Shown here one piece after another: positions 34,119 to 43,109 of a DNA stretch of 64,000 bases. This stretch comes from Rhizobium leguminosarum. GTDB lineage: Bacteria > Pseudomonadota > Alphaproteobacteria > Rhizobiales > Rhizobiaceae. The first letter of the stretch is position 1. Each line of letters opens with the position of its first letter. The stretch is from the NCBI RefSeq assembly GCF_004123835.1, contig NZ_MZMU01000012.1:744001-808000 (forward strand), given 5' to 3'. The notes under the pieces are model-generated. The model worked only from the letters and a program-made list of their open reading frames with translations. It did not search any database and had not been told where the DNA came from. A program made the translations under genes and the position numbers.

Positions 34119-35320
34119 GCAAGGCTGCAAACGACGTCGTTATCTCGGGCATCGGCATCGTCACCTGTCAGGGCGTCGGCAAGGATGCGCATATTGCGCT
34201 GCTTTCGGCCGCGAGCACGCCGAAGACGATTGTCGAGACCGAGAAGTTCAAGCCCTATCCGGTGCACCCACTGCCCGAGATCGATTGGTCGCAGCAGATT
34301 GCCAAGCGCGGCGATCAGCGCCAGATGGAGAACTGGCAGCGCATCGGTGTCTTTGCCGCCGGCCTTGCGCTCGACGATGCCGGTTTCAAGGATGATATCG
34401 AAGCCTGCGGCACTATGGACATGATCGTGGCGGCCGGCGGCGGCGAGCGCGACATCAATGTCGACACACTGATCGTCGACGAGGCGCTGAAGCGCAATGA
34501 CCGCGAGTTGTTGCTCAACGAGAAGCTGACGACGGAACTCAGGCCCACACTGTTCCTCGCCCAGCTTTCCAACCTGCTCGCCGGCAATATCTCGATCGTG
34601 CATAAGGTCACCGGCTCGTCGCGCACCTTCATGGGCGAGGAAGCGGCCGGCATATCCGCCGTCGAGACGGCCTTCTACCGCATCAAATCAGGCGAATCCT
34701 CGCATGCACTTGTTGGAGGCGCCTTCGCGGCCGAGCGGCCCGATATGATCCTGCTCACCGAAGCGATCGGCGCCCATGCGCGCGGCGACTGGGTGCCGCT
34801 CTGGTCGCGCAAGCCGAGCGACGGCGGCGGCATGATCACCGGTTCGGCGGGCGCCTTCCTGGTACTGGAATCGCGCAAGCATGCTAGAGCCCGCGGCGCC
34901 CATATCTATGCCGTCATCGACGCGGTCGAGGGCGACCGCGGCAACCGCAATTCCGGCAATCTCGAAGTCCGGCTGGAGCGGCTTTTGGCTCCGGCTGCCG
35001 GGCTTGCCACTGAGAGCACGGCGATCTTTTCCGGATCGACCGGCATGCACGATCTTGCCGCCCGCGAGCGGGCGGTGCTCGAGCATCAATTGCCCGACGT
35101 TGCGATCCGCGGCTTCGGCGGCGTCACCGGCCATACGATCGAGACGCAGTTCACGCTGGGTCTGGCGCTTGCAGCCCTTGCCGTCGACCGCAAGGCCAAG
35201 GTTCCGCCGTTCGATGCCGCTCATGAGGTGCCGATGCGGGCAGGGGCCACCGCCGCCGTCGTGACCACGGTCGGACACCAGCGCGGCGAGGGCATTGCCG
35301 TTCTTTCCGCAGATGCGTGA
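34115..35320 (+). CDS. fabF2XL: Beta-ketoacyl-ACP synthase-like protein lacking the active-site Cys
   Basis: This 401-residue thiolase-fold KAS II-like protein is the first of two adjacent synthases in the very-long-chain cluster. Where FabF has a Cys in an ACAS motif, this protein reads VTGSSRTFMGEEAAG (residues 165-179), with no Cys anywhere between residues 150 and 190. FGGVTGHTIETQF retains one of the two catalytic His positions. By analogy with polyketide synthases it looks like a chain-length-factor partner of FabF1XL, which has a complete site. That pairing is my inference. Confidence 0.88.
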   Translation: MSKAANDVVISGIGIVTCQGVGKDAHIALLSAASTPKTIVETEKFKPYPVHPLPEIDWSQQIAKRGDQRQMENWQRIGVFAAGLALDDAGFKDDIEACGTMDMIVAAGGGERDINVDTLIVDEALKRNDRELLLNEKLTTELRPTLFLAQLSNLLAGNISIVHKVTGSSRTFMGEEAAGISAVETAFYRIKSGESSHALVGGAFAAERPDMILLTEAIGAHARGDWVPLWSRKPSDGGGMITGSAGAFLVLESRKHARARGAHIYAVIDAVEGDRGNRNSGNLEVRLERLLAPAAGLATESTAIFSGSTGMHDLAARERAVLEHQLPDVAIRGFGGVTGHTIETQFTLGLALAALAVDRKAKVPPFDAAHEVPMRAGATAAVVTTVGHQRGEGIAVLSADA

Positions 35321-35332
35321 GGAGTGAGAGAT

Positions 35333-36619
35333 ATGACAGCTTCCGCTTATAGAGATCACCTCGGCCGTCCGATCGTGGCTGTTACCGGCATGGGCATCAT
35401 CACATCGCTCGGCCAGGGCCTCAGCGACAACTGGGCAGCGCTTTCGTCAGGCACATCGGGCATCCACGAGATCAACCGCTTCCCGACTGAGGGCCTGTCG
35501 ACGCGGATCGCCGGCACCGTCGACTTCATCGGCATTCCGGCGCCGAACGCCGTCGAGCGCTCCTATGCCTTCGCCCGCGAAACGACGATCGAGGCGCTGG
35601 CCGATGCCGGTCTTTCCGGCGATTTCAACGGCCCGCTATTCCTCGCCGCCCCGCCGATCGAGCCGGAATGGAGCGCGCGTTTCGAGCTTGCCGACCGTTC
35701 GCCGGCTTCCGACCATCCGGGTGATGCTTATGAGCGCTTCCTGACGGCGCTGCGCCAGCGTCCGGATCCGGCCTTCCATGAGGCGGCCCTGTTTGGCGCG
35801 ATTTCCGAGCGTCTTGCCGACCGGTTCGGCACCCGCGGCCTTCCCGTCACGCTATCGACCGCCTGCGCCTCGGGCGTTACGGCGATCCAGCTCGGCATCG
35901 AGGCGATCCGCCAGGGCCGCACGGATCGCGCGCTGACGATCGCGACCGACGGATCGCTGAGTGCCGAAGCGCTGATCCGCTTCTCGTTGCTGTCGGCCCT
36001 TTCGACGCAGAACGATCCGCCGACCAAGGCTTCCAAGCCGTTCAGCAAGGATCGCGACGGCTTCGTCATCGCCGAAGGTGCGGCGACGCTGGTGCTGGAA
36101 TCGCTGGAATCGGCGGTCGCTCGCGGCGCCAAGGTGCTTGGCATCATGAAGGGCGCCGGCGACAAGGCCGACAGCTTCCATCGCACTCGGTCGTCGCCCG
36201 ATGGCGGCCCGGCAATCGCGACGATCCGCGCGGCCCTTGCCGATGCCGGCATCGACGAGAGCGGCATCGGCTACATCAATGCGCACGGCACCTCGACGCC
36301 GGAGAACGACAAGATGGAGTATGGCGCGATGTCGGCCGTGTTCGGCGATCGGCTCGTCGGCATTCCGGTTTCGTCGAACAAGTCGATGATCGGCCATACG
36401 CTGACGGCGGCGGGCGCCGTCGAGGCGGTGTTCTCGCTGCAAACGATGCTGACCGGAACGCTGCCGCCGACCATCAACTATAACAACCCCGATCCGTCGA
36501 TCGTTCTCGATGTCGTGCCGAACAAGAAGCGGGAAGCTCAGGTTTCAGCCGTGCTTTCCAACTCCTTCGGCTTCGGCGGGCAGAATGCCAGCCTTGTCAT
36601 GGCGCTCGAACCGGCTTAA
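35333..36619 (+). CDS. fabF1XL: Beta-ketoacyl-ACP synthase, very-long-chain type
   Basis: This 428-residue KAS II enzyme has the full catalytic triad: C178 in LSTACASGVTA, His in INAHGTSTPEND and His in MIGHTLTAAGAVEA. It should condense malonyl-ACP with acyl-AcpXL. The ATG with GGAG upstream was preferred over a GTG three codons earlier. It follows fabF2XL by 12 bp and precedes the alcohol dehydrogenase-like gene. Confidence 0.92.
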   Translation: MTASAYRDHLGRPIVAVTGMGIITSLGQGLSDNWAALSSGTSGIHEINRFPTEGLSTRIAGTVDFIGIPAPNAVERSYAFARETTIEALADAGLSGDFNGPLFLAAPPIEPEWSARFELADRSPASDHPGDAYERFLTALRQRPDPAFHEAALFGAISERLADRFGTRGLPVTLSTACASGVTAIQLGIEAIRQGRTDRALTIATDGSLSAEALIRFSLLSALSTQNDPPTKASKPFSKDRDGFVIAEGAATLVLESLESAVARGAKVLGIMKGAGDKADSFHRTRSSPDGGPAIATIRAALADAGIDESGIGYINAHGTSTPENDKMEYGAMSAVFGDRLVGIPVSSNKSMIGHTLTAAGAVEAVFSLQTMLTGTLPPTINYNNPDPSIVLDVVPNKKREAQVSAVLSNSFGFGGQNASLVMALEPA

Positions 36620-36675
36620 GCGGTTCGCGACAATTTCAAAACAAGAAGACCGTCTTGAAGGCGAGGGATTTTGCC

Positions 36676-37704
36676 ATGCGCGCTTTGCAACTGATCGATG
36701 ACCGCAAGCTTGAGATCACCGACCTGCCGGAACCGGACGCTCCTGGTGCCGGCGAGGTGACGTTGCGCGTCAAGGCGGTGGCGCTCAACCATATCGATGT
36801 CTGGGGCTGGCGCGGCATGGCATTCGCCAAGCGCAAGATGCCGCTGGTCATCGGTGCGGAAGCTTCTGGCGTCGTCGAGGCGATCGGGCCGGGCGTCGCC
36901 AACGTGCTGCCGGGCCAGCTCGTTTCCATCTACGGCGCGCGCACCTGCGGCCTCTGCCGCCCCTGCCGCGAGGGCCGCGACAATCTCTGCGAACATGTCT
37001 CGGGCGTGCACGGCTTCCATCTCGACGGCTTCGCGCAGGAGAAGGTCAACCTGCCGGCGCGCCTGCTGGTGCCGGCCCCTCCCGGCGTCGACGCGATCGG
37101 CGCGGCGCTTGCTCCGGTCACCTTCGGCACGGTCGAGCACATGCTGTTCGACAATGCCAAGCTCGAGCCGGGCGAGACGATCCTCGTCCATGCCGGCGGC
37201 TCCGGCATCGGCACGGCGGCGATCCAGCTCGCCAAGAAGATCGGCTGCACCGTCATCACCACGGTCGGTTCGGACGACAAAATCGAAAAGGCCAAGGCGC
37301 TCGGCGCCGATCACGTCATCAACTACCGCACCGACCGTTTCGAAGGCGTGGTGCGCAAGCTCACCAAGAAGAAGGGCGTCGACGTCGTCTTCGAACATGT
37401 CGGCAAGGATACCTGGGCGGGCTCGATGCTCTGCATGAAGCGTGGCGGGCGCCTCGTCACCTGCGGCTCGACCTCGGGTGTTTCCACAGAGATGAACCTC
37501 ATGATGCTGTTCCAGCAGCAGCTGAAACTCTTCGGCTCCTTCGGCTGCCGCATGGAGAACATGGCGGATGCGATGCAGAAGATGGGCCGCGGGCTCGTCC
37601 ATCCCGTCATCGATACCGAGGTCAGCTTCAGCGATATCGACCGGGCGCTGGAGCGGATGGAATCGCGCCAGATCTTTGGCAAGATCATCCTGAAGATGGA
37701 TTGA
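36676..37704 (+). CDS. adh2XL: Zinc-type MDR alcohol dehydrogenase of the acpXL cluster
   Basis: This 342-residue medium-chain dehydrogenase/reductase has the structural zinc cysteines in RTCGLCRPCREGRDNLC, the NAD(P) motif HAGGSGIGTAAIQLAKKIG, and catalytic-domain segments PLVIGAEASG and NHIDVWGWRG. It is the conserved cluster member thought to act in enoyl/keto reduction or chain oxidation during C28 acid synthesis; the exact step is not settled. A TTG 21 bases upstream is an alternative start. It ends 4 bp before lpxXL. Confidence 0.9.
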   Translation: MRALQLIDDRKLEITDLPEPDAPGAGEVTLRVKAVALNHIDVWGWRGMAFAKRKMPLVIGAEASGVVEAIGPGVANVLPGQLVSIYGARTCGLCRPCREGRDNLCEHVSGVHGFHLDGFAQEKVNLPARLLVPAPPGVDAIGAALAPVTFGTVEHMLFDNAKLEPGETILVHAGGSGIGTAAIQLAKKIGCTVITTVGSDDKIEKAKALGADHVINYRTDRFEGVVRKLTKKKGVDVVFEHVGKDTWAGSMLCMKRGGRLVTCGSTSGVSTEMNLMMLFQQQLKLFGSFGCRMENMADAMQKMGRGLVHPVIDTEVSFSDIDRALERMESRQIFGKIILKMD

Positions 37705-37708
37705 CCGC

Positions 37709-38644
37709 GTGAAGCTCTTCGTCACCCGGATCGTTCTGGCGCTCAGGAATTTCCAGCAATGGCTGGTGGCTCAGGTGATGTTCGGCTTCCTGAATTTCCT
37801 GAAGCTGTTTCCGGCCGATGGTGCGATCCGCTTTGCCGACAGGACGATGCGCCGCCTCGGCCGGCTGACTAGCCGCCACAGATTGATGCTGACCAATCTG
37901 CGCAACGCCTTCCCTGAGAAGAGCGAGGCCGAGATCGAGGAGATCGCGCTCGCCAGCTGGGGCAATATGGGGCGGCTTGCGGCTGAATACGTCTTCCTCG
38001 ATCAGCTGTTCGACTATGATCCCGAAAAGTCGGAGCCGGGCAGGGTGGAGGTGTCGGGCGTCCCGATCTTCCTCGACCTGCGTGACAATCCGCGCCCTTT
38101 CATCGTCTTTACCGGCCATACCGCCAATTTCGAGCTCCTGCCGGTGGCGGGTGCCGCCTTCGGGCTCAACGTCACCGTGCTTTTTCGGCCGCCGAATAAT
38201 CCCTATGTCGCCAAGAAGGTGTTCGACTTCCGGAGCGCCCGCATGGGCAAGCTGGTGCCCTCGCATGCCGGCTCCTCCTTCGCGCTCGCCCGTCAGCTGG
38301 AAGCCGGCCAGGGGGTGGGCGTGCTGGTCGACCAGAAATTCCGCAAGGGGCTGAAGGGCACCTTCTTTGGTCGCGACGTCAAGACCAATCCGCTGCTGCC
38401 GAAGCTGGTGCGCCAGTTCGACTGCGAAGTCTATCCGGCGCGCTGCATCCGACTGCCCGGAAATCGCTACCGGCTGGAAATCGAGCCGCGGCTGGACATG
38501 CCCCGCGACGCCAATGGCAATCTCGACCTGCCGGCCGCCGCCCAGCTGCTCAACGACAAGGTGGAAAGCTGGGTGCGGGAATACCCGGAACAGTGGCTCT
38601 GGTATCACGATCGCTGGCAGATCAAGCAGACGCTCGCGCCTTAG
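37709..38644 (+). CDS. lpxXL: Very-long-chain lipid A acyltransferase LpxXL
   Basis: This 311-residue HtrB/LpxL-family inner-membrane acyltransferase has the catalytic H-x4-E at H137-TANF-E142 in FTGHTANFELLP. An N-terminal hydrophobic segment (WLVAQVMFGFLNFLKLF) anchors it. It transfers the 27-hydroxyoctacosanoyl chain from AcpXL to lipid A, which adds outer-membrane stability in rhizobia. The GTG start lies 4 bp after adh2XL. It ends at the edge of another hairpin repeat, which may close the operon. Confidence 0.94.
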   Translation: MKLFVTRIVLALRNFQQWLVAQVMFGFLNFLKLFPADGAIRFADRTMRRLGRLTSRHRLMLTNLRNAFPEKSEAEIEEIALASWGNMGRLAAEYVFLDQLFDYDPEKSEPGRVEVSGVPIFLDLRDNPRPFIVFTGHTANFELLPVAGAAFGLNVTVLFRPPNNPYVAKKVFDFRSARMGKLVPSHAGSSFALARQLEAGQGVGVLVDQKFRKGLKGTFFGRDVKTNPLLPKLVRQFDCEVYPARCIRLPGNRYRLEIEPRLDMPRDANGNLDLPAAAQLLNDKVESWVREYPEQWLWYHDRWQIKQTLAP

Positions 38645-38712
38645 AACAGGATGATTTTAGGCCGGCATGATGCCGAAAACCGCTCCCACTTTTCGGCATC
38701 ATACTCTGAAAA
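38641..38712 (-). repeat. Interspersed hairpin repeat, copy C
   Basis: On the minus strand this reads ATGCCGAAAA-GTGGGAGCGG-TTTTCGGCAT, a perfect 10-bp stem, followed by a unit ending CTGTTCTAA. It overlaps the lpxXL stop codon. Confidence 0.75.
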
Positions 38713-38876
38713 AGGTCCACCCCCATTTATCAGCGGTGAAAAGCGGCAGCTGCTCTCGGATTGAAACTGAGGGCACTTCATGTTACCCGTCACCACCAAG
38801 ACGCGAATAATGTCTACCGGAAGGCGCATTTTTGGGAAATGCAGCCATGTGAGGTTTCGGACTCGTCTCTTGGGCA

Positions 38877-39602
38877 ATGGGAATGGGAGGCGTCTTGCTG
38901 GAGCTTTTTCGAGCTTTTTCTTTGCGTTGCGTGCAAATCGAGGAAGCCATACGCCTGGGCGACGACCAGCGCGTCACGGCGCTCGACCGCCATGTCGAGC
39001 CGCTGGTCGAGGCAATTCTCGCCTGCCGGGCAGCCAATCTGCTCGAAGTCTACATGCAATTGCAGTTTGTGAGCCACCTGATCAGCCAGGATGCCGACGA
39101 CAGCGCCAGCGTCACGGAGCACACGTCGGTGCTTTCCTACCTGCTCGACCGCTATTTCGGGGCGCATGGGCCGGACTGGCGCGTGCCTTCGCCGCAGGAT
39201 GTGCGCATCGAGCCGCCGCCAGCCTATGTGCCGGATACCGACAATGGTCAGTTCCTCAATGCGGTGATCCTCGAAAGCCTGCCGGACCGCGTGGCGGTGC
39301 TGACAAGGGACTATCGCTACCTCTATTCCAATCCAGCCAACAGCGCCCATCTCAACAGAAAGCCGATGGAGCTCATCGGGCGCCACCTTTCCGAATTCAT
39401 CGGCGAGGAGCGGTTTGCCGAATGCGCCAAGCATAAGCTCGACGCCTGTTTTGCCGGCGACCGGACCGACTATACCTATGACCGCTCGGCCGACAGCGGC
39501 GAATCGCGGCAGGTGCGCTGTCGCATGTCGCCGCTGCGCGATGCGGGCGGTACGGTGATCGGCGCCCTGCTCGTCATGGAAGATCTCGATCGGCTGTCGT
39601 AG
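38877..39602 (+). CDS. PAS-domain protein
   Basis: This 241-residue soluble protein has a helical N-terminal half (residues 1-110, VQIEEAIRLGDDQRVTALDRH) and a PAS domain at about 125-238 (ILESLPDRVAVLTRDYRYLYSNPANSAHL ... GALLVMEDLDRLS). No kinase, cyclase or EAL/GGDEF output is attached, so it would act through a partner. The start is uncertain among several Met/Leu codons near the N-terminus. The upstream 230 bp holds a repeat and no other gene. Confidence 0.75.
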   Translation: MGMGGVLLELFRAFSLRCVQIEEAIRLGDDQRVTALDRHVEPLVEAILACRAANLLEVYMQLQFVSHLISQDADDSASVTEHTSVLSYLLDRYFGAHGPDWRVPSPQDVRIEPPPAYVPDTDNGQFLNAVILESLPDRVAVLTRDYRYLYSNPANSAHLNRKPMELIGRHLSEFIGEERFAECAKHKLDACFAGDRTDYTYDRSADSGESRQVRCRMSPLRDAGGTVIGALLVMEDLDRLS

Positions 39603-39639
39603 GCTGCCTGACCAATCCGGCTGCCTTGGGTAGTCTGGC

Positions 39640-39742
39640 TAGAGCGGTTCAGCTTTTCATGGAAACGCAGAACCGCTCTAAGTTTTTGTTTTTACGCAAT
39701 TCCGTACGGAAAACCGCTTCACACTTTTCCTGGAATTGCTCT
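39640..39742 (-). repeat. Interspersed hairpin repeat, copy D
   Basis: On the minus strand the stem GGAAAA/TTTTCC surrounds GTGTGAAGCGG, followed by TTGCGTAAAAACAAAAAC and an AGAGCGGTT...AACCGCTCT inverted pair. It ends exactly at the stop of the VOC gene. Confidence 0.78.
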
Positions 39743-40103
39743 AAGCAGCCGCCCAGACGGCGAGCTCGTAACCGTCGCGGTCGAGGAAGTGGAAGCGACG
39801 GCCGCCGGGAAAATCGGTGATCGGCCGGCAGATCGTGCCGCCGGCTCTTTCGACTGAGGTCAGCACTTCTTCCAGATCATTGGCATAGACGACGACCAGC
39901 GGGCCGCCGCCCGGCCGCACCGGTCCGAAATCGGTAAAGCCGCCCTTCAGCCGGCCATCGTCGAATTCGCAATAATTGGGGCCGTAATCGGTGAAGCGCC
40001 AGCCGAAGGCCGAGCCGTAAAAGGCTTTGGCGGCAGCGATGTCGGCGACGTTGAATTCGACATAGTCGATGCGGCGGTCGTGGTTTTCTGTTTTCTCGGC
40101 CAT
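39741..40103 (-). CDS. VOC-family (glyoxalase/bleomycin-resistance-like) protein
   Basis: This 120-residue single-domain VOC protein reads RIDYVEFNVADIAAAKAFYGSAFGWRFTDYG, with a C-terminal FHFLDRDGYELAVW containing the usual final Glu. It is the kind annotated as a glyoxalase or lyase of unknown substrate. It starts 1 bp after the SRPBCC gene stop, so the two are co-transcribed. The stop codon lies in the first bases of a hairpin repeat. Confidence 0.8.
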   Translation of the reverse strand: MAEKTENHDRRIDYVEFNVADIAAAKAFYGSAFGWRFTDYGPNYCEFDDGRLKGGFTDFGPVRPGGGPLVVVYANDLEEVLTSVERAGGTICRPITDFPGGRRFHFLDRDGYELAVWAAA

Positions 40104-40502
40104 CTATCTCTCCATCAGGGCTTTCAGCATGGCGAGATCCTTCTCGACATGGGCGGCATCGGCGGAAAACTGCGCGTCGGTCATGCCGGGCAGACGCAGC
40201 AGCGTGAACATGACCTCGCAGCCATCGCTGTTCGGCACGATGCGCAGGGCATTATAGACCCTGAGGCCGGATTCGATCGTCACCGTATGGTCGATCACGC
40301 CGAATTCATTGGCCGGCACGAAGCTCACCCTGATTTTTCCGAGAGCGCCATCGGCGATCCAGTCGGCACCGTCCGGATCGAGCCCGGTCGCAAGGCCGGA
40401 GGCCCAGAGCGGCATGTTCTCCGGCTTTCCGGCGAATTCATAGACGTCGCGCCAATCGCGCTCGATCGACCGGTGGATGATTTTCGCGGGCATTGTCGTC
40501 AT
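40104..40502 (-). CDS. SRPBCC/polyketide-cyclase-like protein
   Basis: This 132-residue START/SRPBCC-fold protein reads IIHRSIERDWRDVYEFAGKPENMPLWASG at the N-terminus and has a long C-terminal helix AAHVEKDLAMLKALMER. Such proteins bind hydrophobic ligands or act as small cyclases or hydrolases. The ligand is unknown. It is adjacent to the VOC gene and 70 bp downstream of an AraC regulator gene on the same strand, so the three may form one unit. Confidence 0.75.
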   Translation of the reverse strand: MTTMPAKIIHRSIERDWRDVYEFAGKPENMPLWASGLATGLDPDGADWIADGALGKIRVSFVPANEFGVIDHTVTIESGLRVYNALRIVPNSDGCEVMFTLLRLPGMTDAQFSADAAHVEKDLAMLKALMER

Positions 40503-40572
40503 GGCTTGCAGGTCCCTGTCATTTGGTTTCGTCAGAATAACAAACCCGCCGGCAGCGTCTTGAACAAAACGG

Positions 40573-41364
40573 TCAGTCGGCTCTTTTCCGCATGCCGAGC
40601 TGGTCGAAAATGACAGCGGGCGTCAGCGTCGAAAGCTCGCCGACCTCCCGCGTCATGTGGGGCTGGTCGGCAAAGCCAGTTTCCAGCGCAAGCCGGGCAA
40701 GCGGCATCGTGCCCGACTTCCGGCAGAGGTCGAGGAAACGCTGGAACCGGCGGATCCGTTCCAGCGTCTTTGCGCCATAGCCGAAATGATGGTGGCAGCG
40801 GCGGCGCAGCTGCCTTTCGCTCATGCCGAGCCGGTCGAGCAGGCCGGATGCCGGGCGACCGCTGTCGGCGGCGGCGAAGATCATGGCGGCGTCGCGGGCA
40901 GGCTCCTCCGCATCGCGCGCGGTCCCTTCGAGCAGGCGGCCAAACAGCGCCATCGCGGCCGAGGGGTCGGGACAATCCGCAAGCCGCGCTTCGAATTCGG
41001 CAGTGTCCTTCCAGCCGATGTCGGCGAGGGGTACCGAGCAGCCGACCAGTGCCGAGAGCGGCGTCTTCAGCCAGGGTGCAGCAGCGCCAGGCGCAAAACG
41101 TGCGCCGATGACCGTCGCGCCCGGCCGAATGACGGGAAAGGCCGCCGTCCTGTCTGGGCCGGCGGCGACCAGCCGGCTGTCGATCCAGAGGAGATCGCAA
41201 TAGCCATCCGGCACGATCGCCACCATTGCCGGCGGTCCGTTGTGGAGCGCATGAGACCAGAGGCGGCTGAAATGGCGTCGCAGCGTCGGCGGCGGTGCAT
41301 GTTCGCGGTAGCGGCCGGCGCGGGTCGCCAGGAGAGCCGTGTCTTTCCGCTTTTCCGATGCCAA
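40573..41364 (-). CDS. AraC-family transcriptional regulator
   Basis: This 263-residue regulator has an N-terminal DUF6597-like/AraC-sensor part (WIDSRLVAAGPDRTAAF) and a C-terminal double HTH (LLDRLGMSERQLRRRCHHHFGYGAKTL ... LARLALETGFADQPHMTREV). I chose a TTG start with GGGAG 8 bases upstream, because the longer open frame has no ATG at a sensible position and crosses the gnd promoter region. It probably controls the SRPBCC-VOC pair that follows it; this is inferred from position only. Confidence 0.8.
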   Translation of the reverse strand: MASEKRKDTALLATRAGRYREHAPPPTLRRHFSRLWSHALHNGPPAMVAIVPDGYCDLLWIDSRLVAAGPDRTAAFPVIRPGATVIGARFAPGAAAPWLKTPLSALVGCSVPLADIGWKDTAEFEARLADCPDPSAAMALFGRLLEGTARDAEEPARDAAMIFAAADSGRPASGLLDRLGMSERQLRRRCHHHFGYGAKTLERIRRFQRFLDLCRKSGTMPLARLALETGFADQPHMTREVGELSTLTPAVIFDQLGMRKRAD

Positions 41365-41595
41365 TGCGATATCTCCCGAGGCACTGATGATAACATGAGA
41401 TAGGGCATTACGGGCAGGACGCGCGAAAAACTTGCGGCTTCGGATTAAGCGGCAGCCGGTGGGTTGTCGGACAAACGGGGATATTGCAAGCCTCATTTCG
41501 TTGGCTTTTGCGAACCGATTAGACCCTTGCGAGACTTGCCGTTTGACCGAGACAGTGCCACAACACCGGTCCAAATGACACATCGGAGGTTTGTC

Positions 41596-43026
41596 GTGGA
41601 AAAGGCAGAAATCGGACTGATCGGCCTTGCGGTCATGGGCTCCAACCTGGCGCTCAACATCGCGGAGAAAGGCAATAAAATCGCGGTCTTCAACCGCACG
41701 CCGGAGAAAACCGACGAATTCTACGAAAGCGCCGGCGATCTGAAGAAGCAGATCATTCCCTGCAAGACAATCGAGGAATTTGTCGATGCGATCCGGCCGC
41801 CGCGCCCGATCATCATTATGATCAAGGCGGGCGAGGCCGTCGACCAGCAGATGGAGCTGCTGCGCCCGCATCTCTCCAAGGGCGACATCATGATCGATGC
41901 CGGCAACGCCAATTTCCGCGACACCGTCGCCCGCTTCGATCGGCTGAAGAATACCGATCTGACCTTCATCGGCATGGGCGTTTCCGGCGGCGAAGAAGGT
42001 GCGCGCCATGGCCCGTCGATCATGGTCGGCGGCACCGAAGAGTCCTGGAAGCGTGTCGAGAAAGTGCTGACCTCGATTGCCGCCCGTTACAATGACGAGC
42101 CCTGCGTCGCCTGGCTCGGCAATGACGGTGCCGGCCATTTCGTCAAGACCATCCACAACGGCATCGAATATGCCGACATGCAGATGATTGCCGAAATCTA
42201 CGGCATCCTGCGCGACGGTCTCGGCAAGAGCGCCTCTGAAATCTCCGGCATCTTCGGCGAATGGAACAAGGGCCGGCTGAACTCCTACCTGATCGAAATC
42301 TCCGAGAAGGTGCTTGCCGCCACCGATCCGGTTTCCGGCGGCCCGATGGTCGACATGATCCTCGACAAGGCCGGCCAGAAGGGTACCGGCAAGTGGTCGG
42401 CGATCGAGGCGCAGAACATGGGCATTCCGGCAACTGCGATCGAAGCCGCGGTCGCCGCCCGCAGCCTCTCCTCGATGAAATCGCAGCGCGAAGCCGCCGA
42501 GAAGATCTTCGGAACGCAGGTCGTGTCCTTCCCGATCGCTTATGGGCCGGAGCTCAACAAGGATCTGGAACTGGCGCTGTTTGCCGCCAAGATCGGCGCC
42601 TATGCGCAGGGCTTCGCGGTGATGGCGGAAGCATCGCGCGAGTTCAACTGGTCGCTGCCGATGCCGACGATTGCCAGGATCTGGCGCGCCGGCTGCATCA
42701 TCCGCTCACAGTTCCTCGACGAGATCACCTCGGCCTTCACCAAGGCGCCTGACGCGGCAAACCTCATCGTCACGCCGGCCTTCTCCGACATGGTCAAGGA
42801 ATCGATCCCGGCGCTCCGCCGTGTCGTCGGTGCCGCGATTGCCGCCGGCCTGCCGGTTCCGGCGCTGACCTCGGCGCTGACCTATTTCGACGCCTATCGC
42901 CAGGGCAGGGGAACGGCAAACCTCATCCAGGCACAGCGCGACTTCTTCGGCGCCCACGGCTTCGACCGCCTGGACGGCAAGGATTTCCACCACGGCCCCT
43001 GGGGCAGCGGTGCCTCGACCTTCTGA
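41596..43026 (+). CDS. gnd: 6-phosphogluconate dehydrogenase, decarboxylating
   Basis: This 476-residue enzyme has the normal length of the long-chain Gnd family. GLAVMGSNLALNIAEKG is the NADP-binding fingerprint, GVSGGEEGARHGPSIMVGG and GAGHFVKTIHNGIEYADMQ carry substrate and catalytic Lys residues, and the C-terminus ends AHGFDRLDGKDFHHGPWG. It oxidatively decarboxylates 6-phosphogluconate to ribulose 5-phosphate. The GTG start has CGGAGG 6 bases upstream. A clear hairpin terminator follows. Confidence 0.96.
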   Translation: MEKAEIGLIGLAVMGSNLALNIAEKGNKIAVFNRTPEKTDEFYESAGDLKKQIIPCKTIEEFVDAIRPPRPIIIMIKAGEAVDQQMELLRPHLSKGDIMIDAGNANFRDTVARFDRLKNTDLTFIGMGVSGGEEGARHGPSIMVGGTEESWKRVEKVLTSIAARYNDEPCVAWLGNDGAGHFVKTIHNGIEYADMQMIAEIYGILRDGLGKSASEISGIFGEWNKGRLNSYLIEISEKVLAATDPVSGGPMVDMILDKAGQKGTGKWSAIEAQNMGIPATAIEAAVAARSLSSMKSQREAAEKIFGTQVVSFPIAYGPELNKDLELALFAAKIGAYAQGFAVMAEASREFNWSLPMPTIARIWRAGCIIRSQFLDEITSAFTKAPDAANLIVTPAFSDMVKESIPALRRVVGAAIAAGLPVPALTSALTYFDAYRQGRGTANLIQAQRDFFGAHGFDRLDGKDFHHGPWGSGASTF

Positions 43027-43047
43027 GGTTTTCCGATTTTCAAGGAG

Positions 43048-43074
43048 AGGCCCGGCCACTGCGCCGGGCCTTTT
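43048..43074 (+). terminator. Rho-independent terminator after gnd
   Basis: AGGCCCGGC and GCCGGGCCT form a 9-bp perfect stem with a 6-base loop, followed by TTTT. Confidence 0.85.
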
Positions 43075-43109
43075 GCTGAGATGCCGCGGCCGAGAACCCG
43101 GAGATCTAA

